From Fasciola hepatica (Eukaryota; Platyhelminthes; Trematoda; Plagiorchiida; Fasciolidae), in contig CANUEZ040000071.1 in assembly GCA_948099385.1 (NCBI GenBank), positions 2,232,001 to 2,296,000 of the forward strand: a stretch of 64,000 nt of DNA, in the 5' to 3' direction. The notes under the pieces were generated by a model. That model was not told where the DNA came from and did no database searches. It saw only the letters and a program-made list of their open reading frames with translations. This document shows positions 1 through 11,472 of this stretch, piece by piece (positions within the stretch are counted from its first letter, which is position 1; each line of letters starts with the position of its first letter). Both the position numbers and the translations under genes were made by a program.

Positions 1-2160
1 AGTTGAATGCTGATAATGATGTGTTTCGGCTGGTGCACTGCTGAGTTAGTTGGGCTAGCATCGTCTGCCATAGTGGAGTCTGTTTACAACGTGTCTCGCA
101 CCAGTCATCAGTGTTTACATTCGAGAAGAATGGTGGTACAGGGAGTAAGGGAGGGTTAGTTGACAACTTGTCAGACATATTGAGAGGAAGTTTTGCCAAA
201 AGATTCATAAAGGGGATCAATGACCAGTCGGGCTGATTTGTTTCGGAGCAACTTGGTGCGGTGTGGGGGATTCTTGAGTCTAACGTTGGCCACGACTTGG
301 GAATTGGACATCTGGTCAGTCCATTTCGATTCACAGAAAGTGAAGCTGACTCAGGATGCTTTGATGTGGAGCACAATGATGCTTCTGAGCGTATTGTGTT
401 TCTTGAACTGGTTATCAACTGGTTGTCTGTCGAGTCTGAGTCCTTGTGATCTCGCTTAGATCCGGTGGTTGCAGGGTGGGATTTCACCCCTTTTGGTACG
501 GGGACATATAACGAACCAGTACCATGAGGATAAGGATGGTCCGAGTCAGACTGTAGCGGTGAAGGGGTTCGACGAGAACCAGGAATCAGTCGATAAGGTG
601 GCGAAATTCCAGTAAACATGGACGTAGCGACTGCTGTTGCTGCTTGTTGGGCGAGAAGACTTTCCATAGATTCACTGAAATACAAAGAAGTGCACCCGGC
701 GTCATTATAAGACATCAGCAAACCTGATCTTTTTATTTTCAACACGTGGAATGTAGGCCAGTAAAAACTGCTGCTGTTCTTCATCAGCCTACTGACAAAC
801 TTCCAGTAGGCCAACTCAAAACATCGAATCATCGCAAGACAGTTTTACTGTCATGTGAAAAAGGTTGACCAAAAATTGAATGTCACACTCCGATCGTGAT
901 ACTGATAATGTTGGAAAGCCTGCCTAAAGTTGAGTTATTTGCGATGAAGAAGCGATACCGGCTTTAATGACTTGAAAATTTTTGCTCTTACAAATCTTAT
1001 ACAAACCGCAGTTTTCGGAGTGATTCGGCTGCACAGAGACTTCCGAAGGGGTAATTTAACCAGTGGAAGGAGGAATCAAAGTGGGCATCCTAGTCCAGTG
1101 TTATCAAAAACTGTAAAGTAGGTTTTAGACCGGAATCTGTTCTGCTTTCGAATGAACATAGGTGAGTCATTTCAGATGGGTGTTTTGTGCAGTTCGCTTC
1201 AAATACCAAATCGGTTCGATTGGAATAAGTTCCATCGTCTGACTGCAGTCCTCGAACTTCTGTCCTGTCTTGACAACATTTTCTATGGCAGATGAGAGGG
1301 TAATAATTTGGTTTTTTTTATTCGTCACACGGAATTATCGCAGCATTTTTGTTGAGAGACTGGAAAAACTCCTTGCGAAGGGGTCGGAAAAGCCCAGTCA
1401 AAAGAACTACGGAACACTTGTCCGATTGAGTTCCAGAGCAATGTCCTGTATGGCTGATCAGACGGAAACAGTCGCGATATCTGATCAAGCTATCGGTGCG
1501 GATTAAAACATAATATGGAATGGGTCACTTAATGGCATCTATCGAGCCTTCCCAAACTACTTTAAGAGGGCTCGGTAGCGAATCATCTCTACGGCACGGG
1601 GGAATAGGATCAGACTACCCGGATATATCCTATCATAACAAAAAGCAGTTCTCTGGAGTAGTAAAGCCCCCTTTGTCAACGATCAACAATATGGTAATAC
1701 AAGCATACAGAACTGGTGAACCTGATGGTTAATCTATCCACGGGAAGCTATTGCAGCAGGACTGCCGATGGCTTTCGTGTATGTCTGCTGACGTTTTTGA
1801 TAATAAATGTGAATACCGCTAAAAATTTACACGTTTATTGAATTGGCCCAGTAGGTAGCAAAATTAGGGAAATTTCTCTTTATTATCTGAAGTCATATGC
1901 ATGCTCATCCTTATTCGAGATGAGTTCAATCATAGCAGTCTTCATTAAATAATACGACAGTATAATTTCTGTTTGAGATTCAGTGGGACAATCATTTGTG
2001 AAAATTAGTCGTGGCTGAACCCAGTAATTGCTAGAAAAACTGAACGGCAATTCACAGTTAACGGTTCCTGATATCTATTCTAAAAGGTAACATGTCAATA
2101 CATAACCAAATCAACACCGTACTGGTGAAACTGCCTTAGGCTAGCTGCGGATTAATTGTC
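1..2160. other. No supportable gene
   Basis: Both strands were read for conserved domains and splice-linked frames. The open frames here (for example 220-459 and 1,270-1,506 on +) are short, lack any motif I recognise and have no neighbouring phase-compatible exon. I see no tRNA-like box pair and no simple-sequence tract. Treat as intergenic DNA downstream of the T-box gene. Confidence 0.6.
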
Positions 2161-2169
2161 TCGCTACTA

Positions 2170-2404
2170 CTTGCAAGTAGTGTGTGGGGTTGATGGCAGT
2201 TTGCTGGGCTGACTGTCTCTCGGACTCCACCTTTCCCACACAAACCTCAGGTCATGCGATCAAACCTTCGTTTGGAAGTATCAGACTTGAGTTTAGATTT
2301 TGTCAAAGCCCATCAGTGGTGCATACTCTCCACCCCACCCAAAGCTTGAACCCACGTCTTTTCACCTGGAAGGCGTGTTACCACTGCGCAACCCCGCTCC
2401 CGTT
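2170..2404 (-). repeat. tRNA-derived SINE-like element (family C)
   Basis: Read on the minus strand from about 2,404, the sequence has a tRNA-like head. A GCGCAGTGGTAACACGCC segment resembles a Pol III A box region, and about 30 nt later GTGGGTTCAAGCTTT resembles a B box (GGTTCRANNC). A non-tRNA body follows and ends in a CACACACTA-type stretch. Only one copy was seen in this window, so the SINE call rests on the box arrangement alone. It could instead be a decayed tRNA pseudogene. Confidence 0.45.
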
Positions 2405-2419
2405 CGGGCTGATCCGAAT

Positions 2420-4710
2420 CACCGAGTTAAGTTCGTTCAGAAGTCGTCCTTTATAAAAGCAAGTAATGCCAGACAGCTTCGAAAAGAATGTAAAAGCTAC
2501 TTGGCACGTCGTAGCAAGCTGTAAATTTTGTGTGAAAATTTCTACAATCCCAGTCGATTGCTGACAGTGCGTTTCAGAATTACCTTTTTCGTACTGCGAT
2601 AAATCGAATTCATTCTGAACGAATGCTATCTTCTCGGGGGTAAAACGTTCCAGCTTAACAACGTGACCTCTAATTTCCAATCAATTATGAATCTTGTGTG
2701 CATGACTGGACGGCTACTGCCTCAAGGAATTTAACTGTTATTGAATCGCAAGTATGAAGTTGACTCAATCCAGCTGTTTTGACAGTTCGTGCCCTAGTGA
2801 GTTATTTATCTGCCTTTCAAGCGTTCAAGCACACTTTTTTGAGGAGGTGCAGTCGTCAAGTGAATCAAGTTTCAAGATTTGCAACCATTTTGTCCACGAT
2901 TATGTGCACGCCAAGTCAAACAATCGAGCTGTTGGTCACCGGATGAACTATGCCATCCGGTGTAACCATCTGTCAAAATGGTCGATTAGATTCCCGCGGT
3001 ATGGGAGACTTTGCATGTTGTTAGCCAAACTCTCTTGTCTCATTTCGATACTTTCTGAGTAAAATGTGAGATCCACAAAGGTTCACAGTGATCCGCATTA
3101 ACACACGCACAAGCATGCACAGAAACATGCAGTCAGTCATGCTAGTGAAATTTCGTAACGTGGATATCGGTGTCGCGGTAAGCAGACATGTGTTGTTACC
3201 CGTGAATTCACGCCCGATCGATCACAGCAGTGTATCCGCCCGTGGGTCTGAACGTCTGTTTACAGGTTTGTCGTTCATCCATACACAAATGAACAAAACG
3301 AGCACCGACTCTTATTAGGTTGGATAATATTTCAGTGACTGATGGTATACGATCAAATGAGGATTTTCTGTTTTATAAAATAACTCCGAAATTAACCGGT
3401 TTGAGTATAGAAAATGGGGAGAAACGTGTGATTCGAAATCTGTCGTTCTATACGGTCGGACGTCATCGTCATTACATCACAATATCTCCCTGTATAGCTA
3501 CTATGCGTCTAATAAATTCACCGAAATTTCTATCTTACTGCGAAATTCGACAAGATACGGAGTCTGCTTTGTAGTTCTAGCGTTTTCCGACCTTAGCCGG
3601 TTGGTATATTGATTTATTGGCTGCCCTGAGGAGTGTTGCGGTAACGCGCACTATTTTGAACAAGAGACCAATCACCCTCTTTAACGTGTCAGGAATACTA
3701 AACCTTTGTACAAACAGTAGTGTCATGTTTGTCTCGAAATATATGATTTCGCGCGGTGGCCAATCGGTCGTCACGTTAGACTTCAGACACTTCTGTCCGG
3801 GGTTCAGATGCACCGCAGCCGGTCACGTTCAAATTGGCCGTGACCCCCTAGCTCGAATATTGCTTCTTTACTGTACAATAAAATGGAAGTACATAAAAAA
3901 TAGAAACTAGTGTATTGTTAGGTTGATCAAACAGCATTATAATGGGATAGGAATCTAATTGTATTCTTTGATTCTGAAGAAGAAAATCGGTGGTTGGGAT
4001 GTCTCTGTGACCGTTAGGTGAGCACTCGACAGAATTACGCTAGCGAATGAATTTTCACCAGTTAAGCATCATGTATATCATTATGTATTCAAAGTCAATT
4101 AGCATAAATGAAAAGAGAACTCGACGGAGTAACGCTGCACCATTTTTATCGAGGTTAATTTTGCCGTATCTTGTCAGGAGCACACTACAGATAATAGAAT
4201 AACGATCGGTACAATATCAAAATAACATTGCCTGATGAGATACATCGAAATCTATCCGGATACTAATAGTGAAACTTTACTTTGCCGTGTTATCTTCTTC
4301 AAGCTCATATCGGAAAAAGTTTATTTCAAATTAACTGACAAACAGATTTATTCTTCAACAAATTATGCTTTTACTGGATGGAGATTAAACGAATAGGCCA
4401 AATTGAATGTGGCATTTATGGACAGGTTACTTGCATTAATTTATTTATCCCCCAAGTCAGTGACTGGAGTCAGGATGGAAGAAGTGATCTTCCGTTTGTT
4501 GAATGGCGACTCCATCATACTACAGGACGCATCATGACTTTTTAAAACAGAAAATCAGAGTCATTTTATGATTTTATTCATTGACCTGCAGAATGGATTT
4601 CCCGTTGCGAAAATAAAATACAAAGAGGTCATTGCAACATTGCAAAAATAACCGAAAATCAACACCTTGAGACTTGGATTGGATACCCATTTAAGGCTTC
4701 TTTTGTTCAG
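2420..4710. other. No supportable gene; one hairpin
   Basis: Frames of 60-100 codons occur on both strands (for example 2,754-3,062 and 3,617-3,910 on +). None shows a known motif, and their composition matches the surrounding AT-rich DNA. The only ordered feature I found is the inverted repeat at 2,938-2,963, listed separately. Confidence 0.55.
2938..2963. repeat. Short perfect inverted repeat (hairpin)
   Basis: CACCGGATG and CATCCGGTG face each other across an 8-base spacer. Near-complementary flanks (TTGGT ... AACCA) extend the stem. No gene is adjacent. It is a visible structure of unknown significance. Confidence 0.6.
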
Positions 4711-4714
4711 GTGT

Positions 4715-4815
4715 GGCAACAACTCGAGTTACTGAGATGCTGTCTACCACGGAAGACGGCCGGTGGTGGCGTGGCTCGAACCTTGTACTGCAGACCAGAT
4801 AGCCTGTGGCTTTTA
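4715..4815 (-). repeat. SINE fragment, probably family A
   Basis: The minus strand contains a good B box (AAGGTTCGAGCC). It is followed by CCACCGGCCGTCTTCCGTGGTAGACAG and then CTCGAGTTGTTGCC. Related strings occur at the head of the family A copy near 33,000. The 3' body shared by other family A copies is not present, so this would be a truncated copy. Confidence 0.4.
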
Positions 4816-5215
4816 ATATTCAGTCAACATCGATCAACCATATCTATTCATTAACTTCTATCCTTCTTAGTTAATTTGAAAACTCATTCACTATGTTTTT
4901 ATTTCATTTTTATTCATGAACTACCTCACTCGCACACCTTTCGCATCGTTCATCATTTCGCGATCTTTTTCTCGGGAAAATCGAGAAATAGCGAACCGTT
5001 TTGTTCAAATTTTAATTTTTCACTTGTAAACTTTTCGGTCACTATCCCTAATTGTTTTTATTCCTTCCATTTCACTACCAAAGCACTGCAAGATAAAAAG
5101 TATATTCCGGTCTGAATGCGTCGGTCTGTGCTTGAAATTCTAGGTGTGCGATAAATATCCACAGACTATCCAGACGAACACCCTGAACCAAAAGTCCTTC
5201 AACTACACATGCATG

Positions 5216-5216
<1 letters not shown>

Positions 5217-5281
<65 letters not shown>
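5217..5281. repeat. (AT)n microsatellite
   Basis: About 64 bp of pure alternating A and T. Apparent Ile-Tyr repeat proteins across it on both strands are artefacts of the dinucleotide. Confidence 0.97.
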
Positions 5282-5287
<6 letters not shown>

Positions 5288-5711
5288 CAATTTATACATC
5301 TATATATGTGGCTCTTCTGTAGGCGGTAAGATGATGTACTGCATCAATTTTTGCAACACATCCACGCCAGATGGCCTAGTTGCACTGTTCGCGAAACCAC
5401 CTACAATCCACCTCAGGAGTAAATCAGTCAACTAGCTAAACGCGTCATAGACCACCGCCTCACACTCACTCCTACTGGGCAAGAGAATTCACCCATTGAT
5501 TCACTCGCGAACTCTAGTAGTTGTTCTCACATAAATTATCTTTCTTTTCCGTTATGACTGATCACATATTATCAACATCGGGATTCCTACATCTGTATAT
5601 ACTTTAGATCTGACGGTAGTTTTAAATTTAATTTAATTTGTTACTTTGATATTTTTGTCAGTACCGAGATATTTCCCATCGGAATAGCTTTGCAATAGGA
5701 GTTGTCTCATT

Positions 5712-5925
5712 ATGTGCTTACGCATGAGTGCAGTGGAGGGGGTACACCTCCGTGACCTCGTTGGCCTACTGTCCCCCTAGTCTCGAAGTGACAACGAATC
5801 ATCGGAGATCCCAAGTATGTTGTAACGAGCCGGTTGAAAGTGGATTACTCTCTACCACCAAAGTAACCGGTGGTGCTGGGACCACCGAGGTGGTAAGCTC
5901 GCTAAACCACTCGACTGCCAACGGT
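5712..5925 (-). repeat. tRNA-derived SINE, family A
   Basis: Minus-strand sequence shares blocks with the copy at 50,478: ACCACCTCGGTGGTCC near the head, GGTAGAGAGTAATCCACT in the middle, CCGGCTCGTTAC after it, and CCACTGCACTCATGCG near the 3' end. These blocks are in the same order. The + strand frame at 5,728-5,958 is the antisense shadow of this repeat. Confidence 0.7.
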
Positions 5926-6423
5926 CTATATCATAAATTCCTTGGCACAATCCAATAGGTTTACTAATTTTGAACAAATGAAAAGTGCATATTGTGATCT
6001 GATCTTGGGACTTTATTACACCATGAAAGGTAATGGATTGGAGGGCTGGGAGGATTAGCGCCTCGTGTTATAGCGACTAAACTGTATGTATGTGTGCTTC
6101 TGGGCATCTAATCAAAATTCACTACTCTTGTGTGTCTATGTGTAACAGCTCGTTAAAACAAAATAGTGTCGTTATGTGATGTTATACGATAAATGGCAGA
6201 TGATTCTTATGCAAATACATAAGCACACAAATATATAATAAGAAAATAAACTAGCGGAAGACGACGAGAAGTTGTTCAAAGGAGAAGAATTACGTCCAGT
6301 TAGACCTTCGCAAAACTTGGAGTTCGTCCAGATGCTAGTGATGGACCCTGGTGATTCTGGTGACACTCGAAGAACAGGTGCCGCTTGTCACCCGAGTATG
6401 GTCACGGTTGTAGTTTGGACTTC

Positions 6424-6424
<1 letters not shown>

Positions 6425-6481
<57 letters not shown>
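6425..6481. repeat. (AT)n microsatellite
   Basis: About 56 bp of alternating A and T. Frames crossing it (6,272-6,637, both strands) are simple-sequence artefacts. Confidence 0.97.
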
Positions 6482-6487
<6 letters not shown>

Positions 6488-7056
6488 GATTTGGTTCAAA
6501 GAATGCGTTGATTTGCCACGATTCGCGTGACCTGATGTGGGTACGTGTTTGCTTGTTTGCGGCTTCGTTATTCCTTTGATTGTGATTTGATCAGTAACTC
6601 TTATCCTGTCAACTAGTGTTTGAAGTCCTACATCCATGTCGATAAAACCTATCTTTAGTTGTCAGTGCCAAATTAGTATCTGTGACATCCGTTCATCTGC
6701 AGACAGAATCGAAATTTATAGTAACCGGTTTTGATTGTCATGTTGATACCACGATCCCTATTGACGTAGAGGTTTTTTCTGATCTATGGTTTTTGTATTT
6801 ACCCAGCGCTGTCATTACCTAAGGATGGACATATGAATGAAGCTGTTCCACCGTAACCAGCTCAAAGCGGATGACAATGAAGCATTTTCCAAGCACGTTC
6901 AACTGTGCTGATTTTTAATCTATTTTGTAGTCTTAAACCACCAGTTACGCATTCCTCAAACAAATCGGTTTCAAGTGAACTCAAATTCGGGAATTTCACA
7001 ATTTTTCGAACCGGTTACCACAATGTGAACATTACATATCACATCATTGCTGATAC

Positions 7057-8110
7057 TTGGATTCAAAGAGCTTTCATGTCAACATCAATCCATCTTCCAT
7101 GGCCAAGGGGCCTGACGTCACACACAATAGTATGATTCTAAAGTTGAAGCTCTTTGGAGTGATGGAACCGTTGTCCACATATATAGCTGAAATCTTGCAG
7201 GAGATGGGTTTCCCTAGGAGGGTCAAACAGTCTTGGTCTGAGTGGCATATGTCTTGTCGTGAAGTTCCGCAAGGCCAGGTCCTAGGCCAGTTGCTGTTCT
7301 TGGTGTTTAGCAGTGATCGACTACTAGCGATCAAGTCTCCCCATTTAATCTACGCCGATGATCTCAAATTCTAGCGAATGGTCAAGACTGATGCAGACCA
7401 CCGTGAACTGCAAGCTGATTTAGAGTCCATTTCGCTCCTTTCCATACCTTAGTCCTTTGCCGTCAATGCCCAAAAATACATGCAGATTCAAATAGGCAGA
7501 CCGGGACCGAATGACGTCTACTGGTTCCAGAAGTCGGCTCTTCGGGTGACCAACTGTGGCTGTGACATCGGCGCAACAGTGAAATCGTTGCTGAAAACCC
7601 GGGACGGCACTGACAGGACAAGTGCCACAGCTTGGAGAACACTTGGTACCCTCCACTGGTCATTAGGTAAGCTAATTATAATGCCTTCAGACTGCAGTGC
7701 ACTTCCAACGTACCTCCACGACTGGAGTCTAGAGGGGCTGCTGCTTCCCCTTTCATGGCTACTGGGTAGAGGGGCTGGAGAGAGTACAGCGGTCTACCAT
7801 CCGTTGCGAGATGGAAGCCGAACTGGAAGTCAAATTCTCCTTTTCGGGACTATGAATGCACAATTGGTATTCCCTGACACCCAGACAGACCCATTCGACT
7901 GAACTACCGTTGGTCTGCTGACTATCTAGTAGGGCGACCAGCTTGCGAAACTCACTTTCAGCGGAAGTGGTGGAAGAGCAGAACCAAAAGAGTTTCTGTG
8001 TGAAGTTGAATGCTTTTCAAATTGAGAGGTCGCTAGGATATCTCACTCCCGAGACTCAATTCGGAGCTGTTGGTGACGAGGTTTATACGGGAGGCGCGCA
8101 CTGCCTCCAA
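7057..8110 (+). pseudogene. Decayed non-LTR retrotransposon (LINE) reverse transcriptase fragment
   Basis: The + strand carries recognisable reverse-transcriptase blocks in the right order but broken by stops. VPQGQVLGQLLFLVF (about 7,264-7,308) corresponds to the SGVPQGSVLGPLLF block. YADDLKF (about 7,351-7,371) is the catalytic YADD motif and is followed directly by a stop. An LQADLESIS ... NAQKY block (about 7,411-7,485) follows, as downstream of YADD in CR1/Jockey-like elements. The open stretch 7,480-7,902 continues the 3' part, with QIQIGRPGPNDVYWF near its start. Weak LINE-like sequence (FQRKWW) persists near 7,950-7,970. No intact ORF, endonuclease domain or 5' end remains. The element is an old, dead, 5'-truncated copy. 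Confidence 0.8.
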
Positions 8111-8129
8111 TTTTGAACTCTGATGACTG

Positions 8130-10397
8130 ATACCAGACAATAAGAAGGCCAAGCTCATACATTTATCTACACGAATACCACGCATTGTTCACAACGCTAA
8201 ACGAACCAGTCTATGACAATTTTGTTCTCATGCTACACAGCTCAGTCTGGCAATCTGTACTTATCCTTTGTGATAATTCTATTTTACAAAAGTCCTTACA
8301 GAACAAGTTCATCTCTTGAATTATCTGGGAGAATAATAACAATTCTTGTCAAATTGAACCCACTGTCAGTTTTTCGCCTTCGTAGATCACTGGTTCGCCA
8401 AATTTGCCTATCTTCGAATCTCTTCCCTTGCGGAACAATTACGCACCAAGTCAAAGTTGATACGGGGAGTTAATGTGAAAAATACTCGAAGATTCCAGTG
8501 CTCTTATGATCGCTGGTCTGATTGTTCAACAAAACATGGGTCGTACTTCGAAATACGACGTGCGAACAGCAAAGTATTAGGGTTTTCTTTAGGCATACTT
8601 ACATCAAAACAAAAAGAAACAAATTAGACACAACCATCAAGATTATTCAATTGCTTTATCAATCCGGAATTACACACCATCGTATCATAATTTTGGCAGT
8701 TAAATGGTCCGGGTGATTCCATAAGCTTGGATGCAGTTACACTGTTATAGTACAAACCCAGTTTATTGGCCAATAATAGAGAGTTGCAATAGCTAACCGA
8801 AACACTTCAGAATGATGTGATTTAGTAATTCTGTCAGTCAACTCATAGCACATTATGAAAACTTTACCCGCCCATTGAGAACCACAAAAGCTATGAACAA
8901 CCGCTTTATCTTTGTTGAAACTTATCAGCTGAGACTCGAACTCTGCAGCAAGCAGGAATTTGTAATCCGGTCGGTAATGCGAAGTTATTTAGGACACTTG
9001 TTGACTGGTAAATAATACAGAACACGTTGGCTACTGAAATCAGAAACTCACTACCTGTCGTTCATCTGGGAAACCCTCCATGAAACGGAGGCGTTGCTGA
9101 CCCCTCACAAGGCTTGACCGATTACATAACTTTAGCCTGACCTGTTTGGGCCCAAAGTGGTCCTCCACACTCGAAATTTTGTGACTTCCATTGCTGGTTT
9201 CCCCCTAGAATGCAGCGCATTCTTGTGATTCTGAGTATATTAAAAGGATAAAACACACCTAAATACAAAGCACCAGACGATGGAAATGCTGAACAGTTCT
9301 TTGGAGTAGACTGTTCTCCGGGGCTGGTGGTGTTTGAAAGATGGGAAGATATGGTCAACCATGACGAGGTATCAAAATGAGAGCCAGTTGGTCCCATTGT
9401 GTAGGATGGGTCAGGCATGCGAATTAGGGAGATCCACTCACGGAGCGGCTAAAGACAATAGACCAGATGTCAAGTTGCCGCGGTTAGTGGCCCACTCGCA
9501 CTTGAACCCTGCATGAGTCTACACCGTTTTAAATTCAGCCATTATTTTCTATTTATTTGATACGTATACTCCGATTTGTCTCACAACTGATTAGACCAAG
9601 CTACGCGGTAACAAGCAAACCGAAACCAAAGTTCGAGATTTATGATTGAAAGAACCGAAATCATAGGAGGATAGATGTTCACTGTTACCATTGAGAACAA
9701 CAAAAAGCGCGCACCTTTCCAAAACACTGTATAAGTAATCGAAAATCTCCTTTGAGTAACTAAGCCCCCAAAGAAATGAGAAACAATTTTAGGGTAAGTC
9801 CGTTATTTTTCCTCAAGACTGGAGTGGAAATTCGAACGAAAGTCTTTTTCAAAGTCAAAATATAAGTTACTTTGTCTACGATATTTTGGGAACTTTTTCT
9901 GTATTTATCAGGCCAAGACCTGCAGTTGCTGTGTTGAATCCTATCTTATCTGTTGCCATCCTGTCAATTTTTTTGCACAAAATCACTTCCTTTGGTTGAC
10001 AGGCTGAGGCTCTTGCTACTGCCCACAGTAACCATGACACCTGGCCATTTCTGGTCCTCGATTATTTGAATTGTCTCTTTAACGATCCGGCACCTTAAAA
10101 CCGTAAATGTTGTCACCTTTGACTTTCTGGGTGGATGGGTAGGCAAGTAAATGAACAGGTGACCAAATAAGCGAGTCATTAGGTACTGCGTTGTCATTTT
10201 CCATAGACAAGTTATTCTGTTTATTGAAACGTCGCGGCGCCAAAGTTCGGGGTCAGTTGTCGTAGTGGCTGTTGTTGAGCTTAGACACGCTTCAGTTTTT
10301 CTAAAAATTCTCCGCCACTTCATTTGGTACTGTTCCCCACCCCACTATTAAAACGGTAAAGTGCACGTATCAACTTCCTTTTTTACTGAAGTCACCT

Positions 10398-10400
<3 letters not shown>
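8130..10400. other. No supportable gene
   Basis: Only short frames without recognisable motifs were found. A possible B-box-like GGGTTCAAGTGC on the minus strand near 9,510 and a GAGTTCGAGTC near 8,945 hint at further SINE debris. I could not define element ends for either. Confidence 0.5.

Positions 10401-10442
<42 letters not shown>
10401..10442. repeat. (CA)n microsatellite
   Basis: About 42 bp of CA repeats. A short interrupted GT tract lies nearby at about 10,846-10,868. Confidence 0.97.
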
Positions 10443-10447
<5 letters not shown>

Positions 10448-11433
10448 GACTACGTACGGGTCCTACGCATTCAGTCACTCAGTCAGTCAACCGTATTAGG
10501 GGAGAACTTGGAGAAAGGAGATTAAGTGTCAAACCAGCCTTCCTAAAAAGGCCACACGACTACTAACTAAAGTGTGACCCAGCCAAACATTTATGTCCAT
10601 AACTCTCTCTTCTCAGCGCGATTCATTTTCTACACCGTCCACGGCATACTAAATACATCTATGTGCCTCGAGTAAGAGAATGGGAAATCCAATGTCGTTC
10701 CATTTTGACTGCTATCTTGGCGACGGTGATGACGAAGACGATGCTGGTGATGATGACGACCGTGGGGGTACAATCGGTCGCCGATTCGTCTGCCAAGATG
10801 GTTTGCTTGTTTATTCACTTTGTTCTAATAGTTTCTGCTACATTTGTGTGCGTGTGTGTGTGTGTGTATGTGGTGGGAGGGGAGTTGGGTATTAGGCTTA
10901 ACTTTGGGAACAGAATAAGAACGGACCTTAGAAAAGTGTTTCTGTCATGAAAAACGTAGAAAACACCATTAGCTCAGACTGGTCTCAGCGGATTGCAGCA
11001 ACTACCGTTTCCGCTGCTTCCCTTAGCACTTGTTGCTGTTTTGTAGTTGCCAAGCCTCTGACATCAGGTGGTGAATACTGTACGGCGGGACACATTTGGA
11101 ACTTTGGGCATCCGTGTAAACCTGTCTCTTACAACCCACTTCACTGTCTAACACTCGTTCGGAATAAGCACAAATCAGTTGACACGGGACTCCGAAAAAT
11201 TGCTTATATTTGGGCACTTTTGGTCTTTGTGTACGCATGCCTATCCGAATCCTTTTTTATGTGTACACAAATAAATGTCCCGATCGGTTATTTCTTTTTA
11301 TTCTTGATCCAAAACTAAGGAATGTTTGTGCAGGGCCGTGCAGCGAGCGAGGAACGCGGAAAATGAGCAGCTACTTTCCGTTTGGACCGTCGTTACTGCT
11401 GTACAACTTTGCTCTGCCAACTTGTTTGGATTA

Positions 11434-11435
<2 letters not shown>

Positions 11436-11466
<31 letters not shown>
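11436..11466. repeat. (TG)n microsatellite
   Basis: About 31 bp of TG repeats. Frames with Val-Cys or Thr-His runs over this site (11,210-11,764) are artefacts of the dinucleotide. Confidence 0.96.

Positions 11467-11469
<3 letters not shown>

Positions 11470-11472
<3 letters not shown>

Noticed and set aside
5075..5329. Ile-Tyr repeat proteins (also at 6,272-6,637, 16,070-16,267, 53,722-53,907, 60,812-61,324)
   Set aside because: Artefacts of (AT)n dinucleotide tracts; no conserved flanking protein sequence.
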